Assembly (NCBI GenBank): GCA_958295665.1 | Contig: OY282560.1 | Span: 261,309,641 to 261,373,640, forward strand | Direction of reading: 5' to 3' | Origin: Tipula vernalis | Taxonomy: Eukaryota; Arthropoda; Insecta; Diptera; Tipulidae | DNA length: 64,000 nt | Shown: positions 11,101-23,158 of the stretch, one piece after another | Position numbering within the stretch: the stretch's first letter is position 1 | Layout: every line of letters begins with the position of its first letter | The notes under the pieces: generated by a model | What the model was told of the DNA's origin: nothing | The model's database searches: none | Seen by the model: only the letters and a program-made list of their open reading frames with translations | Program-made: the position numbers and the translations under genes

Positions 11101-12251
11101 TTCAGTTTCCAATTCGATACAGTGATAGCAAAAGCGTTATAAATATACAATAAAAAAAATAAAAAAAAAACATGGCAGAAAATGCTTTTATTTACAATAC
11201 ATGGTTCGTGTACAAAAATGTGTACATCCCAAGATAAAACGAACCCAAATGCAATCACATCAATTAAGAGCTTATCAAATTGGTCCCAAGCGCTTCGACA
11301 CTACACATAGCATAATAAACATCTCAAAACCATTGATCATAAAATACAATGTATAAAACCATTAGCGTCATAAAAAATTTGTTCACTACACATAAATCTC
11401 GCTAACAATGGGCTGTATATCTTAATGGATCAAAACAGAAAATGACACTAGTATAGAGATATAGAACAGTAAAAATCACAGTCGAAACTCCAATAAACCA
11501 TTATGTTATTGTTCTCTATCACTGTTTCATTGTTGTTTAAATTATACATGCTTAAATTTTAATATCATTGACAACGTCTTAAAAACGTACATTATTAGTA
11601 CGCTGCGACAAGAAAAAATTTGCACAACTGGATTTGTCATAACAGGCAAACATTTTTGTACAACCCAATAATTACATCTAAAATTCTGATGAATCTTTTT
11701 AATTTTTTTTTTTAGTTCATCAAGAAAATTATTGGATACATTTTTTTCGTAGACATTTGTATAAGAGTTTGAGTAAAATCCTACACAATGTATTTTATAA
11801 GAGGTTTCAAATCAGCATACGATTTTATTGTCTAATAAATAATATCGCAATTTCACCATGAAATAAAGCGGTTCCTGTTAGGGCGGAGTGAATAAGGATC
11901 TTTGATTTCGATTTTTTATTATTATTAAATTCAAAATATTCTTTGGTTGAATAGTTCTGATATCCTTTCATTGTTATATCTTACATATAAGGAGTTTTTA
12001 TGGTGTACGATTTTTTAGGAGATTTTACAATTTAGTATAATGTTTTATAAAATGCGAGCAAACGTAATTTTAATGGGTTGTTTACATAATTATGCAGCTG
12101 ATATCAGGATGACTAATTTGTTCCACAGCGTCCAAGAAATGTTAACAAAAAGGCATTATTTAATTAGAGATTAGATATAAAACAGGTCACAAAGTAGTTT
12201 TGATCTTAAAAATTGAACTGAAATAAACACATATTTCGAACTTCCTGATTA
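8163..12251. other. Long gene-free AT-rich stretch
   Basis: ORFs here are 77 codons or shorter and resemble no family I know. I see no TE protein remnant, RNA gene or clear terminal repeats. It could be intron or intergenic DNA. Confidence 0.45.
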
Positions 12252-12496
12252 CGACGATTTAGAATCTAAACTTATTTATCCTTTGTAATATCATAAGATA
12301 GAACAATACCTGATATTTACTTATCCAAGCTATCTCGATTTAGAATCTAAACGATTTAGAAGCTACGACGATTTAGAATCTAAACTTATTTATCCTTTGT
12401 AATATCATAAGATAAAACAATACCTGATATATACTTATCCTTTGTAATATCATAAGATAGAACAATACCTGATATATACTTATCCAAGCTATCTCT
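12252..12496. repeat. Imperfect tandem repeat
   Basis: The block CTTATTTATCCTTTGTAATA...AATACCTGATATNTACTTATCC occurs at about 12270-12325, 12383-12440 and, without its first bases, 12438-12495. The segment CGATTTAGAATCTAAAC recurs at about 12256, 12335 and 12369. The units follow each other or overlap, as expected from successive slippage or unequal exchange. Confidence 0.8.
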
Positions 12497-13696
12497 GTAT
12501 TCGCATGTGAAAATTTTTGATTAGAAGTTGGACGGTTGAGTAGCGATAGGGTCAAAATAACCTATTGCAGCATGAAGCTTCTGCACGCTGTCGTACGAAA
12601 TAATTCTCTTGCATAACTAAATCGTAAACGGAATAATGAGAAAGAATTTTGAAAACGTGCTACCATTAAAATGTTTATGAGGTAATTTTATATCATCCTT
12701 TTTATTAAGACAATTATGTGAAGCGTATCTCAATTACGTGATGTGAAAATAAGTGTTTTCGCCAGTTGAATCGAACGAGCCGTAAATATTTATAGTCTTG
12801 GCCGTCCACCAAGATAAGAATATGAAGACATAAGACATTATTTTGTTTTAAATAATAAATTTAAAGAGTTATCTATAAAATCAGAGTACAAAGGCAACGT
12901 TTTTATTTAACTATTTCTCCAAATTTAAATAAAAATAAAATAATTCTTTTTAGTTCTCAAACTCATTGATATTCTAATCTATTTTGCTTAATTATTCTGA
13001 ATTCGGTAGAATTTCTCCTTTGTCTCTTATTATGAAATCTTATTTTATTATTGACGATTCGTTCATCGACGAAATTTTTTCACATTTTAGAATATAGATC
13101 TTAATAAAAAAAACACAGATTTTTAAAATTTATTTTTTATATGATTTACACGAAATTTCACAAATATCGTTTATTATTTATAATTTTAAAATAATAACCA
13201 AAATTTTGCCCTGAAGTCCTAAATTCTTTAGAAGTCGAAATATTATATACATAATTCTTATCTAAAGATCATTGTAAATCAAGATTACATATTTTAATTC
13301 CTTTAGCTATTCTCTATATTGCAAATCAAATTTCTACCCGTTATTTCATTTGTTTAGCGGAAATACGTCATCATTAGCAACGGGATAAAATGGGAATGAG
13401 ACACTGGCAAGTTGTATGAACCGATTAAAGTTTTCTTTAAAGTAAACCTATAGCATAGACCAATACTAGCTAAGCACCAGGACTTTAAAAGTAGCTATCT
13501 TAACAAATTTAAATTCTTTGAAATTTATATCGAATTCTTTTCGGTTTCCAAAAAGAATCGATTTTTTTGTGTGGTAAAGAATATGAAAAAAATTGAATAT
13601 TGTTTTGGTGAACAAAACATGTTTACTCTAAAATATAGGTTTGGCTTTCTGTCATTGATTGTCTTGTACCATTTCAAATGTTATTTCCGTACATAT
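12497..13696. other. Gene-free AT-rich stretch
   Basis: I see no ORF of note, TE remnant or repeat array up to the start of the gypsy LTR. Confidence 0.45.
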
Positions 13697-14010
13697 TGTA
13701 ACAAATTTAAGCGCTAAATGACGACTTCGTTTATTAAAATTTTTGTATTATGTTGTATAAATTCGCTAGAATATTGTGTAATTCAGAAGTATATAAAATA
13801 AAATAAATTAACCACCAATCAGTTAGTACTGAAACTGAACGAGTCTATTTTTACACTCACGCTATCACGCAACGGATTAAATTTCCACGATTCAGAGAGT
13901 GGAAGGTCAATAACCTTGCCCACTTCACCTACGCTGCAGACTAAATCCTCGTAGAGAGAGGAAGAAGGATCAATAACCCTTGCTGTGGTGAAGTATCGCT
14001 CGGTAACACA
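13697..14010 (+). repeat. 5' LTR of the gypsy element
   Basis: It begins TGTAAC and ends AACACA, the usual TG...CA. A TATA-like TATATAAAA lies at about 13790. Two related direct repeats containing GGTCAATAACC and GGATCAATAACC lie near the end. Next comes TGGTGTCAGATGTGGGG (14012-14028), a plausible primer-binding site. Exact borders are inferred because there is no second LTR to compare. Confidence 0.65.
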
Positions 14011-14053
14011 GTGGTGTCAGATGTGGGGTAGAAGCTATCCTCACAAACTAACC

Positions 14054-14341
14054 GATGGCCACGTTACAAGATCAGCTAGATGAACTAAGGAAGCAAATGT
14101 CTGCGCTACAGGAGGCACACAAATCAATGGATGATGCCAAGAAAAAGGCTTAGGAGGAAGCGGCGGTCGCTCGTTAACAGTTAGCTGCCATTCAGCAGTC
14201 ACAGGCGGCAACGGAGGCAGCCCAACAAAAAGCCGAAGCAGAAACCATGGCGGTCCGGCAACAATGAGAAGCAATGAACGTAGAAATGGCCGTACATACG
14301 CGAAGGCGAACTACGCAGGAAGAGTGCGAGCAGATAAAGAT
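14054..14341 (+). pseudogene. gypsy gag N-terminus (coiled coil), interrupted
   Basis: The ATG at 14054 opens a Gln/Glu/Ala/Lys-rich helical stretch (MATLQDQLDELRKQMSALQE) typical of the coiled coil at the start of some gypsy Gag proteins. In-frame TAG, TAA and TGA codons follow at about 14150, 14174 and 14264. The Tc3-like transposon interrupts the sequence at 14343. The element had therefore probably decayed substantially, though the order of stops and insertion cannot be dated. Confidence 0.65.
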
Positions 14342-14342
14342 A

Positions 14343-15877
14343 CAGTAGGAAACATATCATTATACGCATTCAAACATACTTGGGTTATTTTTTAATTTAT
14401 ATATTTATATTTAAATTCTTCAATTATTCTAATACATTTACGTTTAAAATTTATAAAAAATTGTAAGAATTCATATTTCAAAAATAGTTGTTAAAAATAT
14501 TCAAATTTAACAAGAATTTAGTTAAACATTTCATTATAAGCATTATAATAAAATTACAAAAAAAAATAATCTATAAAATATTTCAATATTTAATTTGCTT
14601 GCCATTTTGTTTAATCACCTCAAACACACTTGGCATGGATTGTATGAGATTATGCAATACTTAATCACCAATTTCGTTCCAGCAACTTACTATCGTAGCC
14701 CTTAACTATTGAATAGTGTTAAACTGTCTTCCATTTCTGTAAACTTTTCTTGCAAGTATTGCCCACAGGTTTTCCATTGGATTGCACTCTGGACTGCATG
14801 CGGGCCACTCCATTAAAGTAAATTCTCCGTTCGCAAACCACTCCTTACTCTTCTTAGAAACGTGAATCGCGGCATTATCTTGTTGGAATATGAAGTTATC
14901 TGCAAAATTGTCTTCACTGTATGGGACGAGTACACTTTCCAACCTTTCTAAGTACTCGTCGGAGTTCATTCTCGACATGGGAAGCACAAGGTAAGCCTAC
15001 CTTTAGATGAGAATGCTCCCCATACCATGACTGTACCGCCACCAAAATTTCGTTTTGTTCTTGGATCATTCGTAGAATTTAATTTATGCCAATAGCAACT
15101 AAAACAATCTGGCCCATCTAGATTGAATTTATTTTCATCAGAAAATATCACAGAGTTCCATTCCTCTTTGAAAACCATATGTTGTCGAGCCCATTTAAGA
15201 CGAGCCTCTAAATGGCGCTTCATGAGTCTTGGTTTACATAATGGTTTCTTCCATTTAATATTTGTATCGTTTCTTAATAGTCGTGCAATGTGTTGTTTTG
15301 TGACGGGTAAGTTTAATTTGTCTTTAATTTGTTGTGAATTTAAACAATTTTTGGTTGCTTCGTGCTTTATCCTTCCAAGTTCTAAAGCGCTTAATTTTTT
15401 ATTCCCTTTTGGAGATTTTCTTTGTCCATATTTGCGCGGATTTTTCAGAAAATTTCTGATGACTCCTTCAGATCTACCAATCTGCCTTGCAATTTTCCGA
15501 TTCGAAAATCCATTCTGATTCAAAATAGAAATTTGGGCACGTTCTTCGTGAGTTAGCGCTTTAGCCATTCCCATGATTTTGAATTTTCAAAATAAAGAAC
15601 TTTAACAACTTATTTACGCTGAGTCGTATAAAACAATTAACTTTCGATTTAGTTTTAAATACTCGAATGTTACTAACGTGCGCATAATGAAATGTTTATC
15701 GAAAACGCTTACTTTTTCTTTTAGAATCACACAAACAAACACATTAAAATCAGATTGTACATGTATTTAAATAAAATCACAAAACACAAAAATACAACAT
15801 AAAAATAACGGGAATTTCCATTTATTTTACATTTTACAGCGGAAACTCAGGTGCGTATAATGATATGTTTATTACTG
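14343..15877 (-). mobile_element. Complete Tc3-like DNA transposon (DD34E) with IR/DR ends
   Basis: The ends read CAGTAGGAAACATATCATTA (left) and the matching complement on the right, each directly flanked by TA (14341-14342 and 15878-15879), the Tc1/mariner target duplication. Inner copies of the same binding-site-like sequence (AAACATTTCATTATAAGCA at about 14525, complement at about 15680) give two repeats per end, spaced roughly 180 bp apart. Tc3 of nematodes has this arrangement of two transposase sites per end. The length is 1535 bp and it carries one transposase gene on the minus strand. It sits inside the gypsy gag. Confidence 0.92.
14583..15574 (-). pseudogene. Tc3-like transposase, 330 codons, inactivated
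   Basis: It starts MGMAKALTHEERAQ at 15574. N-terminal helix-turn-helix domains (SNRKIARQIGRSEGVIRNFL) bind the ends. The catalytic DD34E triad is all present: D in VIFSDENKFNLDGPD, D in FQQDNAAIHVS and E in NPMENLW, with 34 residues between the last two. NFGGGTVMVWGAF precedes a one-base deletion near 14986. In-frame TAG (14706-14708) and a TAA at about 14659 interrupt the C-terminus, which ends QIKY-stop at 14583. The total of about 330 codons matches the size of Tc3 transposase. Only three lesions separate it from an open frame. Confidence 0.9.
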
Positions 15878-16116
15878 TAGAAGGAGTGCCATTTACCACC
15901 CTACAACAAGCTTTCCTGGAGTTATCGCAGAAGATCTCATGGCTGGCTTAAATGTTGACACCTAGAGCGTCTGTCACTGCCGATGTCACTGCGCGGTGCG
16001 GATTAAGATCCTTTTGTAGTTCCAGCTCCTGGTACAGCTCCGGCCCCCGTGTATTATTGCCGGTAAATACGCAAGTCAACGAATACCCAGGTTATCCTGT
16101 CGCGGCCACTAAAGTT

Positions 16117-16844
16117 GTCTACATACTACATACGACGGCTCTTCCTGTTGGGAGGAGTATTACACGCATTTCGAGTTAGTCGCGGAAGCTAACGGGTGGA
16201 CCACGCTACAGCGAGCCAGCCAATTGGGAGCAACGTTACGCGGCGATACACTAGCAGTGCTATCTTCAATCGAGCCGACGGCAAGACGAGATTTCGAATT
16301 ATTGTGTAACTCGTTGTCGCTTCGCTTTGGTACAAACCAACAAGAGAAAATAAGTCATATCCTTCTTCGCTATCAAACACAACAAACCAAGGAGAGCCTC
16401 TCAGCATTCGGAATGGATGTGGAGAAATTGGTACGTAAAGCATTTCCTACTCTTCCTCGAGAAGCATTGGACTGCATTGCTCAGATGCAGTTCATAGACG
16501 GCATTCACGAAATCGAAGTACAAGATCTCGTCAGGATGGCTAGCCCGGCAACGCTTCGTGATGCTTTAGCCGAAGCCATCGAAACCACGGCAGTACGTCG
16601 CGCGACCCGCATGAACCAGCGGAGTGTGCGAAAAACCATTCTCGAAGAAGATACGGGAACCATCGTCGACGAAGTCACTCTCGAGGCCAACACCGGTACT
16701 GAATTAGCTCCACGAAGGAGGTTCAGATATCGATATAAGGGGAAGCAAAGAACGCCCACCGAAAAGAAAGAAGAGAACGTCGATAAATCCTGCTCCTGTG
16801 CACCAAACTCGAGCACCAATACACTATCGGAAAACGAGAACTAG
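16117..16844 (+). pseudogene. gypsy gag capsid region
   Basis: The open frame from about 16117 carries YDGSS...WEEYYTHFELVAEANGW and later LGATLRGDTLAVLSSI, the typical start of a Ty3/gypsy capsid. It then shows RYQTQQTKESLSAF and a Pro-rich LP-REALDCIAQMQFIDGI segment, ending in a basic tail. No CCHC zinc knuckle is visible in this frame. The frame ends at 16844, and pol follows in a different frame. The N-terminal part lies before the Tc3-like insertion and carries stops, so the gene as a whole is dead. Confidence 0.75.
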
Positions 16845-16927
16845 TCGCTGGTATAGGGTACCCAGCGGCTAAAGAAAATTATAATGCCCCAGAGGAAATA
16901 ACAATCCAAGCAACCAACGGTGCCTCC

Positions 16928-17659
16928 TTGACAACCGAGGGACTTCTCAACCAGAAGAAGTGTACATTCGTCATCGATACCGGTGCTACGGTGAGTTTAA
17001 TGAACATCAATTTTCATAAACTACGGCCTACGATCATACTACCATGCATCTTACGAGTTAAGACAGCGACTGGAGACCCTTGCCCGGTCCGCGGTATCGT
17101 CGACCTAACTGTCAAGCTGGGAGAGTTCGCACAGCCGGCAAGTTTTGTTATTGCCGATATAAGAGACGATGTGATACTCGGCACCGACTTCCTGAAGAAA
17201 TTCCATGGCCAAATCAATCTAATGGATGAATGGTTGCTCTTGAACAACAAGAAAATCGCAATCTCGGTCGCTGTAAATCCCGCCATCGCGACTTCATCAA
17301 CAGTGAACATACCTCCTAGATCAGAAATGTTTGTCTCTGTGAAACTAGCCACGACCAGCTTAGGGACCTACGTGATCGAGCACCCAGAAACGTCCAATCT
17401 GCCGGCGGGAATTATGATCGCACGAGGACACATCGACGCAAGTAGTCCTTTTCAGCATGTGCGAATAGCTAACAGCACAGATCAGGTGAAGATCCTTCCA
17501 GAAAACACCTATGTGGGCGAGATCAAAGGGGCAGAAATCGTTCCTCCGGGAAAGTGGGACCCGGCTTCTCAAAACCAAATCGACGAAGTAATCCAACGAT
17601 CTCTGCAAGGAATACCAAGAGAATCACACTATTCTGTCACACAATTTTTAAATATGTAG
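16928..17659 (+). pseudogene. gypsy protease (retropepsin) region of pol
   Basis: FVIDTGATVSLMN carries the catalytic DTG triad of a retropepsin. DDVILGTDFL is the conserved second motif (ILG-D), about 75 residues later. The stretch after it, to GKWDPASQNQIDEVIQ, is the linker to reverse transcriptase. It is one part of a polyprotein, so the true start is upstream and the first base given is only where this recognisable open part begins. A stop at 17657-17659 and a frameshift separate it from the RT fragment. Confidence 0.82.
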
Positions 17660-17869
17660 TTATGGAGACGTATTTGCTAGATTCCCTGGGGACTACGGGA
17701 AAACGACTCCAACTAAATATGTAATAGAAGTAGGAGGCCAGTCCAATAAAGTAACCACCGCGGAAAATACCCATTGTGAAACAGGGCGAAATGAGCAACC
17801 TATTGACTGACATGAAAATCAAAGGTGTCATCGAGCCAGCTGTCAGACCTTGGTCACATAGAATTTAGT
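17660..17869 (+). pseudogene. gypsy reverse transcriptase N-terminal fragment
   Basis: Two short blocks in different frames show YGDVFARFPGDYG and then SNLLTDMKIKGVIEPAVRPW, the latter being the conserved start of Ty3/gypsy RT. The coding similarity stops at HRI-stop (17869), with none of the catalytic palm present. Confidence 0.75.
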
Positions 17870-19559
17870 TTTCTATATATCCTACTGCCTATTTCCTCAA
17901 CGTTCTCCGCAGTAAAACCGTGATATTATTTTAAAGGCCGTCCCGTAGTAATTTGCCATTAAGATTTATATGCGATCTTTAATATCAAGAACATTTATTA
18001 CTCAGAAATAATACCTTTAAAGACGATTTTATTAAAACAATTCACAAACAATGTATCGATCAACAACATGTAGTTGAAATTTCAATCAATGAAAAGTCAA
18101 TAAAACGTCAAAGAAATAATGTTGTATTTCAAAGCGTACTATATGTATTTTATTTTTAAATGATGAAGATATTATTTGACAACAGCAAAGTATTTTAGGT
18201 AAATTTAGAAGTTTAAGTTCCATGTTACACGGTTACATAATCATTTTATCTTAAAGACATATACAGAACAATTGTTGGTATTTGGAAGATGTATAAACTG
18301 TAGAAAAATATTTCATCGAAAATTTTGATATTACCTCGGAAAACAGTTCAACAAGATTTTACTATTTTTTGATAAAATGACCGCCACGCAATACTCCAAA
18401 CGACTTCAAATTTTGTGAAAAAGTAGATGATCGATTGTCAAATTTATCACAACAAAAAAATCGTTTTTCTCGTTTTTCAGAAAATTTGTTTGGCAGTTTC
18501 TCTTCCACTACAAACAGCGAGGATTCTACACTCGAATCAACCTAAAAGTTAACACAAACTGCTTATTACTAAAATCTGCCTTTGTACAAAATGCCGACCA
18601 AAACTATTAATATTTGTGAGAATGGGAGGCAAAACAAAAAATAATAAAGAAGTTTGACTGGAAGGACGGACACGAGAGTCCTGATAACCTAATTCGTCTA
18701 GAAATGTAGGTATGTTTAACCTAGGTATGTTTTTCCTTAATGTGACTTTATGTGAGAATATAATTCATAACTTAAATGACCTATTTACCTATGCAATTTT
18801 CTTGTTGTTTTTGTTATTAATAAATAACGAAACGAGAATTACAAAAAGTATTTACAATAAACATTCTACATTTAGAGTAAATTAAAATTGTTTGTCGGTA
18901 ATCCCAGATATAGTAATGCCAATTAATTAAGCCAGCGATAGGACAACATACTGCCTTTTTGGAACAAAGATTAAAGTGCATTTATAAGTAAAAGTAAAAA
19001 TTTGATTACCTAAAATTAGGCAAAAAGAGAAATTGTTTAATTTTAGTTAATTATTGTTATCGTATATTAAAAATAAAAATTAATTGTAAATTTTAAGAAT
19101 ATTTTGAGGTAGGTTAGTTACCTAATACACATCTTTAAAAATATAATATAGTCAGCCATGCTCAAAATTATTCTATCCGGTACGCGACTCCAAAACGCAG
19201 CTAATATTAGTTTTGTTCAAAATTATTTGTGCAATATGAAAAAAGTAAATTAATTTTGTACTTTTTTCATATTGTATATTATATTATATTTGCTTGTATT
19301 TTGTACGCCTCTTGTTAATTTACGTTAGGTACTTCTCGTCATTGGTTTAGAAACTGCTTGATAAAATCTTGTGGATTCTTACTCAATTAGTTTTTCTCCA
19401 TATTATATTTTTATTATCTTATTAACTACCATAAAGCTGCCTTGATTATTTAAACAATTTAAAAAGGTTTAACTTCGAGGTCTGCTTTGGCCAGAACAAC
19501 TAATTATTTTAAGTTTTGAGGGATTTACAAAAGATGGCGTAACTAGTATTAAATCGCAT
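17870..19559. other. Gene-free AT-rich stretch
   Basis: No coding remnant was recognised. A segment ending in GGACGGACAC and TAACCTAATTC (about 18660-18695) resembles the end of the repeat at 36325-36925 and may be a distant copy. Confidence 0.4.
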
Positions 19560-20150
19560 CGACCCATCTTTAAGTTAAGGCCAGTTAAGTTTGAAGACGC
19601 TGAGTTGGAGGCGTTATTGGACTAAGATTCATGCCACACTTAAGTGGAGCTCGCTGAAACTTTGAGAGTGACTCAATAAGTGATTCAAAATCGTCTCAAG
19701 GCCATATTTATGGTGCAAAAACAAGGAAATTTCCGTATGAACTCAAGCCAAAAGACGACGAACGCCGTTTTTTCACGAGCGAACAATTGGTCCAAAGACA
19801 AAATCGGAAGGGTTTTTGCATCGGATCCACTAAGACAACCCAAATCGCAGAAAATCGTGGGGCAAGCCAGTTCGGAGTGATCTACTATGAGATACTCCAG
19901 CCTAACGAAACCATCACTGGAGAACGTTATCAATAACAATTAACGCAATTAAGCCGAGCATTGAAGCTCAAACGACCACAATATACTAAAAGACTTGGCA
20001 AAGTGATCTTACAGCATGACAAGTCGTCAAGAAAACTTTGGAGGCGCTTCAATGGGATGTCCTACCCCGCACCCACCGTATTCACCAGACATTGCTCCTT
20101 CCGACAGGCGGGCTGGCAAAAGGGATTTTTCATCATCTGATTACGATCGG
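19560..20150 (+). pseudogene. mariner-family transposase remnant
   Basis: Translation in three frames gives, in order, PVKFEDAELEALLD, LRVTQ-VIQNRLKAIFMVQKQ, DDERRFFTSEQLVQRQNRKGFLHRI, DNPNRRKSWGKP, GVIYYEILQPNETITGERYQ, LKRPQYTKRLGKVILQHD and LEALQWDVLP followed by SPDIAPSD. These are hallmarks of a DD34D mariner transposase. The first catalytic Asp segment is deleted between HRI and DNP, and another stretch is missing before GVIYYE. Several stops and frameshifts occur. The C-terminus beyond 20130 is replaced by unrecognised sequence. Terminal repeats were not found. Confidence 0.85.
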
Positions 20151-20572
20151 TGATGATGATAAACACAACTATGACCTCCTGTTGAGAGTGCAAAATCCAT
20201 GGGCCGACCCATCTTTCAAGTCAGCACTGTATGCTGGCATGAAGCAATGCAATGTGCAGGTGGTTTATACAACACGGGTCCTATAGCTGTACGTCCTCGA
20301 TTTGGCAACTACTGCGTAAAGTAGAACGCTAAAATGAACTGTGAAAGAGTTGGGAGTGTCTTGAGCCCCAGAATAGATTGCATAGATTAAAACGAAAAAA
20401 GCTACGGAATACCAATATACTGTCGTCATCGAAAGATTTTTATAAACCACTGCAATGAATGTATTGTACAATATTGTAAGCATTAATTGTTTACGCATTC
20501 GGCAATTAAATTCTTGAACCGTGTAACCAGAAAGTTGTGTGTAATTGCTGTATTTGATTTTCTATATTTTAG
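20151..20572. other. No assigned feature
   Basis: A short open stretch runs on from the mariner remnant to 20286 but no longer resembles mariner. I see nothing else. Confidence 0.4.
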
Positions 20573-20673
20573 GTGAGCTCCCTGTCACTCTGCATAAAAC
20601 AGATTTAGTTGAATTCAGTTATTGTTTTCAATTGTATGAAAGTTATTTCAACTACCCGTTTGAAATGAAACAG
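20573..20673 (+). CDS. Candidate internal host-gene exon (33 codons), unrecognised
   Basis: A 101-bp segment is preceded by a pyrimidine-rich tract ending TTTTAG and followed by GTGGGT, so it has acceptor and donor sites. One frame is fully open: ELPVTLHKTDLVEFSYCFQL, then YESYFNYPFEMKQ. Base composition is more balanced than in the flanks. It would enter with two bases of a split codon and leave in phase 0. I do not recognise the protein. If real, the surrounding repeats would be introns of a plus-strand gene, but no partner exon was found. Confidence 0.3.
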
Positions 20674-23034
20674 GTGGGTGGCTGTTATTTTTATTTGTTA
20701 GTTAATTAGCAAAATAAGTATGCTTTAAGAAAAAAAGGTAACTCGTCGTTATCGAAGGTCATGAAAATTGACATTGTTCAAAACAACGCTCTTTTTTATT
20801 AAAATGGATTTTTTTTTCCAAAACGACCAAAAATGAAGAATTTAGTTTTTTAGGCAAACACGACAAGATAAATAAGCTGTGAAAAAATTAATTTGGCGAT
20901 TACCGTAAATTGTTATCAAGTTTAAATTTAAAATTGAATACTTTAGGGCAAAGGAGATACAAAAACTCAACTAATGATGAAATGTCAAAATTTAGGTTCA
21001 TATTTATCATAAATGAGCATAACGCAGTGAAAATGTGTATAGAATAGACACAAAATCGAGACATCTACATATATTTTAAGGGGAAAACAATTATTCCGCA
21101 GCAGTGAAATTTTCGTTTTCATTTTGGCTTGTGAGGTAAAATTTCATTTATTCGGTAAGCGCTATCCGCATACCAGGCTTAAAAAGCTAAAATGGAAACC
21201 AGTAATTTGTGGAGATACAGCAGAATGTTTAAGATCTTTTTTCTATTCCAAAAAACTAAAATTTTATGCATTTCACTAAAATGAATAATTCATTTCTATA
21301 GCATTCCCAAGTATCTTTTTCAGTTTTGTTAAGGACATGTACAAACATAATATAATGTAGATTCTTTAAAAATCAAGAAAGCATTAAATTACGTAATTTG
21401 CTAAATAATTCCAGTAAAATTATTCATTCATATAATGAGAAATGCTTCACTTTTTCTTTCTCCATGATTTTTTCATTTTTTCCATTAAACTTTTGCTGCA
21501 AAATAAGCTTCTGAGTTTTAAAATGTCTTAAAACAAAACGAATGCATATTTTTATTTTCCAACACAATTTTGTAGCTGCTTTTGTTTGTAGCACCTTTCC
21601 ACAAGCTTTAACATATTTTACAATAAACTTTTAACATATTTTACAATTTACCTTCATAGAATGAAACAACAAGCTGAAATTTTATTTTAAAAAAATTATT
21701 CACAAGCAGAAGGTGTTAATTGCAAAAATTAAGTGCATTTTACTCGAAGAAAGTAGCAAAAAAAAAAAATTGAAGCAAAATTTTCTTTTCTTCACTAGGA
21801 AAGAAATGTACCAACTGTAGAGGAAAATTGTTTACACTAAGGAAGACGAAGAAGATTTAGGTTTCCGTTTAAATTTTTTTCTTGTGTTATCTTATATGTA
21901 TATATTCGAAAAACCTTGTTGATTTTTAATGATACACAGTACTCACAGAGGAGAGAAATTGTGAAGTAGTTTTCACTTTCCCCGATTTGTTTGTCCAAAG
22001 ATTTCCCTTGTTTTTGTTGTTGTACAAAACACCATGAAATAATAAAACCATGAATTTTTGAATTCATTCAAATAAAATGATTATCTTGGTGTTGTTGATA
22101 TTTTGTATCCCTCACGTTTCATGGAGATGATTTTAATTTGTAACTCTTTTATCTTTTCGAATTTGACATTATTTAATTTTGAATAAAGGTGAAGAAAGAC
22201 ATTTTAAGTACTTTAATTATATAATGATTTAACAAGAATTTTTAGCTGAATAATTTTACTATTTTTAATTAATAACGAGAAAAACGAGTGTCTGTCTATC
22301 TGTCTCGACGTAATTCAAGAAGTAATTTTGTCACTTGTTTTGCAGTAACACAGCCTATATATAACCTTGGTTTATTATTTTCATTTAAAGACTCTCCTTG
22401 AAACGCATTTATTAGTTTGTTATCAGTTTTGAACTTACCTAATCAATCTACTTACCTAATCTAATTGAAAAATCAAATTAAATTTTAATAATTTCTCTTG
22501 TAAATTTTTATCGCGTTTCTAATGAGACCTTTCGAAACGTTTTGTGCGATCATTGCAGGAGGGATCAGCCCACCGAACGATTTAACACCAAATTATTTTT
22601 TTACGTTTGTCGATATCTGTTCTAATTAATTAATTATATTTTTAACCAGCGGGGAAAAATTACTTGGTTACCGCAGTACGATTAGCAACTCTTTCAGCTC
22701 CATTGTTGGTTTAATCTCTAATAAAAAATCTATCAAAAATGTCGCATCACAAATATTTAGCAGATAAAACCATGCGCACTATCATAATTACCTGCACATA
22801 ATTACCGGCACATTTGTGTTTGTGATATTTATTATTTTTTTCTTACGATAAATATCTACGCAAATTTTTTTTTGTTTATATCAATTGTTGCTATTTTATT
22901 TTCCTTCGAAGAAAACGCGTTCAAGGTTTCTGTCTTTCGTTTATTTAGGCTACTATATTTTCACTACGATATTTTTGTTGCGATAATTTGTTACCGAAAA
23001 TTAGGTAGGGAGCCAACGAACTATAATCTCTCTT
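20674..23034. other. Gene-free AT-rich stretch
   Basis: There are short ORFs only, of at most 87 codons, with no motif recognised and no clear repeat. Confidence 0.45.
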
Positions 23035-23158
23035 TGAACCAAAAAGACGCAATAAAATTCATTTTTTGTTGTTTAATTTCTCCGCTTCCTATTTTAATTT
23101 GTATTGAAAAAATAAAAATAACATATAGCATATAATTTTATATCACAGAATAAGGCCT
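23035..23158 (-). mobile_element. Diverged copy of the 8.04-kb MITE
   Basis: In reverse complement it parallels 8035-8162: GCAATAAAATTCAT, CTCCGCTTCCTA, AATTTGTATTGAAAA and a terminal AAGGCCTAATA that corresponds to the GGCCCGATT end. Many substitutions show that it is older than the copy at 8.04 kb. Confidence 0.6.

Larger units (their letters stand above)
13697..17869 (+). mobile_element. Truncated Ty3/gypsy retrotransposon
   Basis: The order is LTR (13697-14010), leader, gag N-terminus (from 14054), an inserted Tc3-like transposon (14343-15877), gag capsid region (about 16120-16844), protease (16928-17659) and the first residues of reverse transcriptase (to 17869). The rest of pol and the 3' LTR are missing, so the copy ends abruptly. 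Its GC content and codon use differ visibly from the AT-rich surroundings. Without the insertion it is about 2.6 kb. Confidence 0.85.

Noticed and set aside
15123..15518. 131-codon plus-strand ORF
   Set aside because: Antisense shadow of the Tc3-like transposase.
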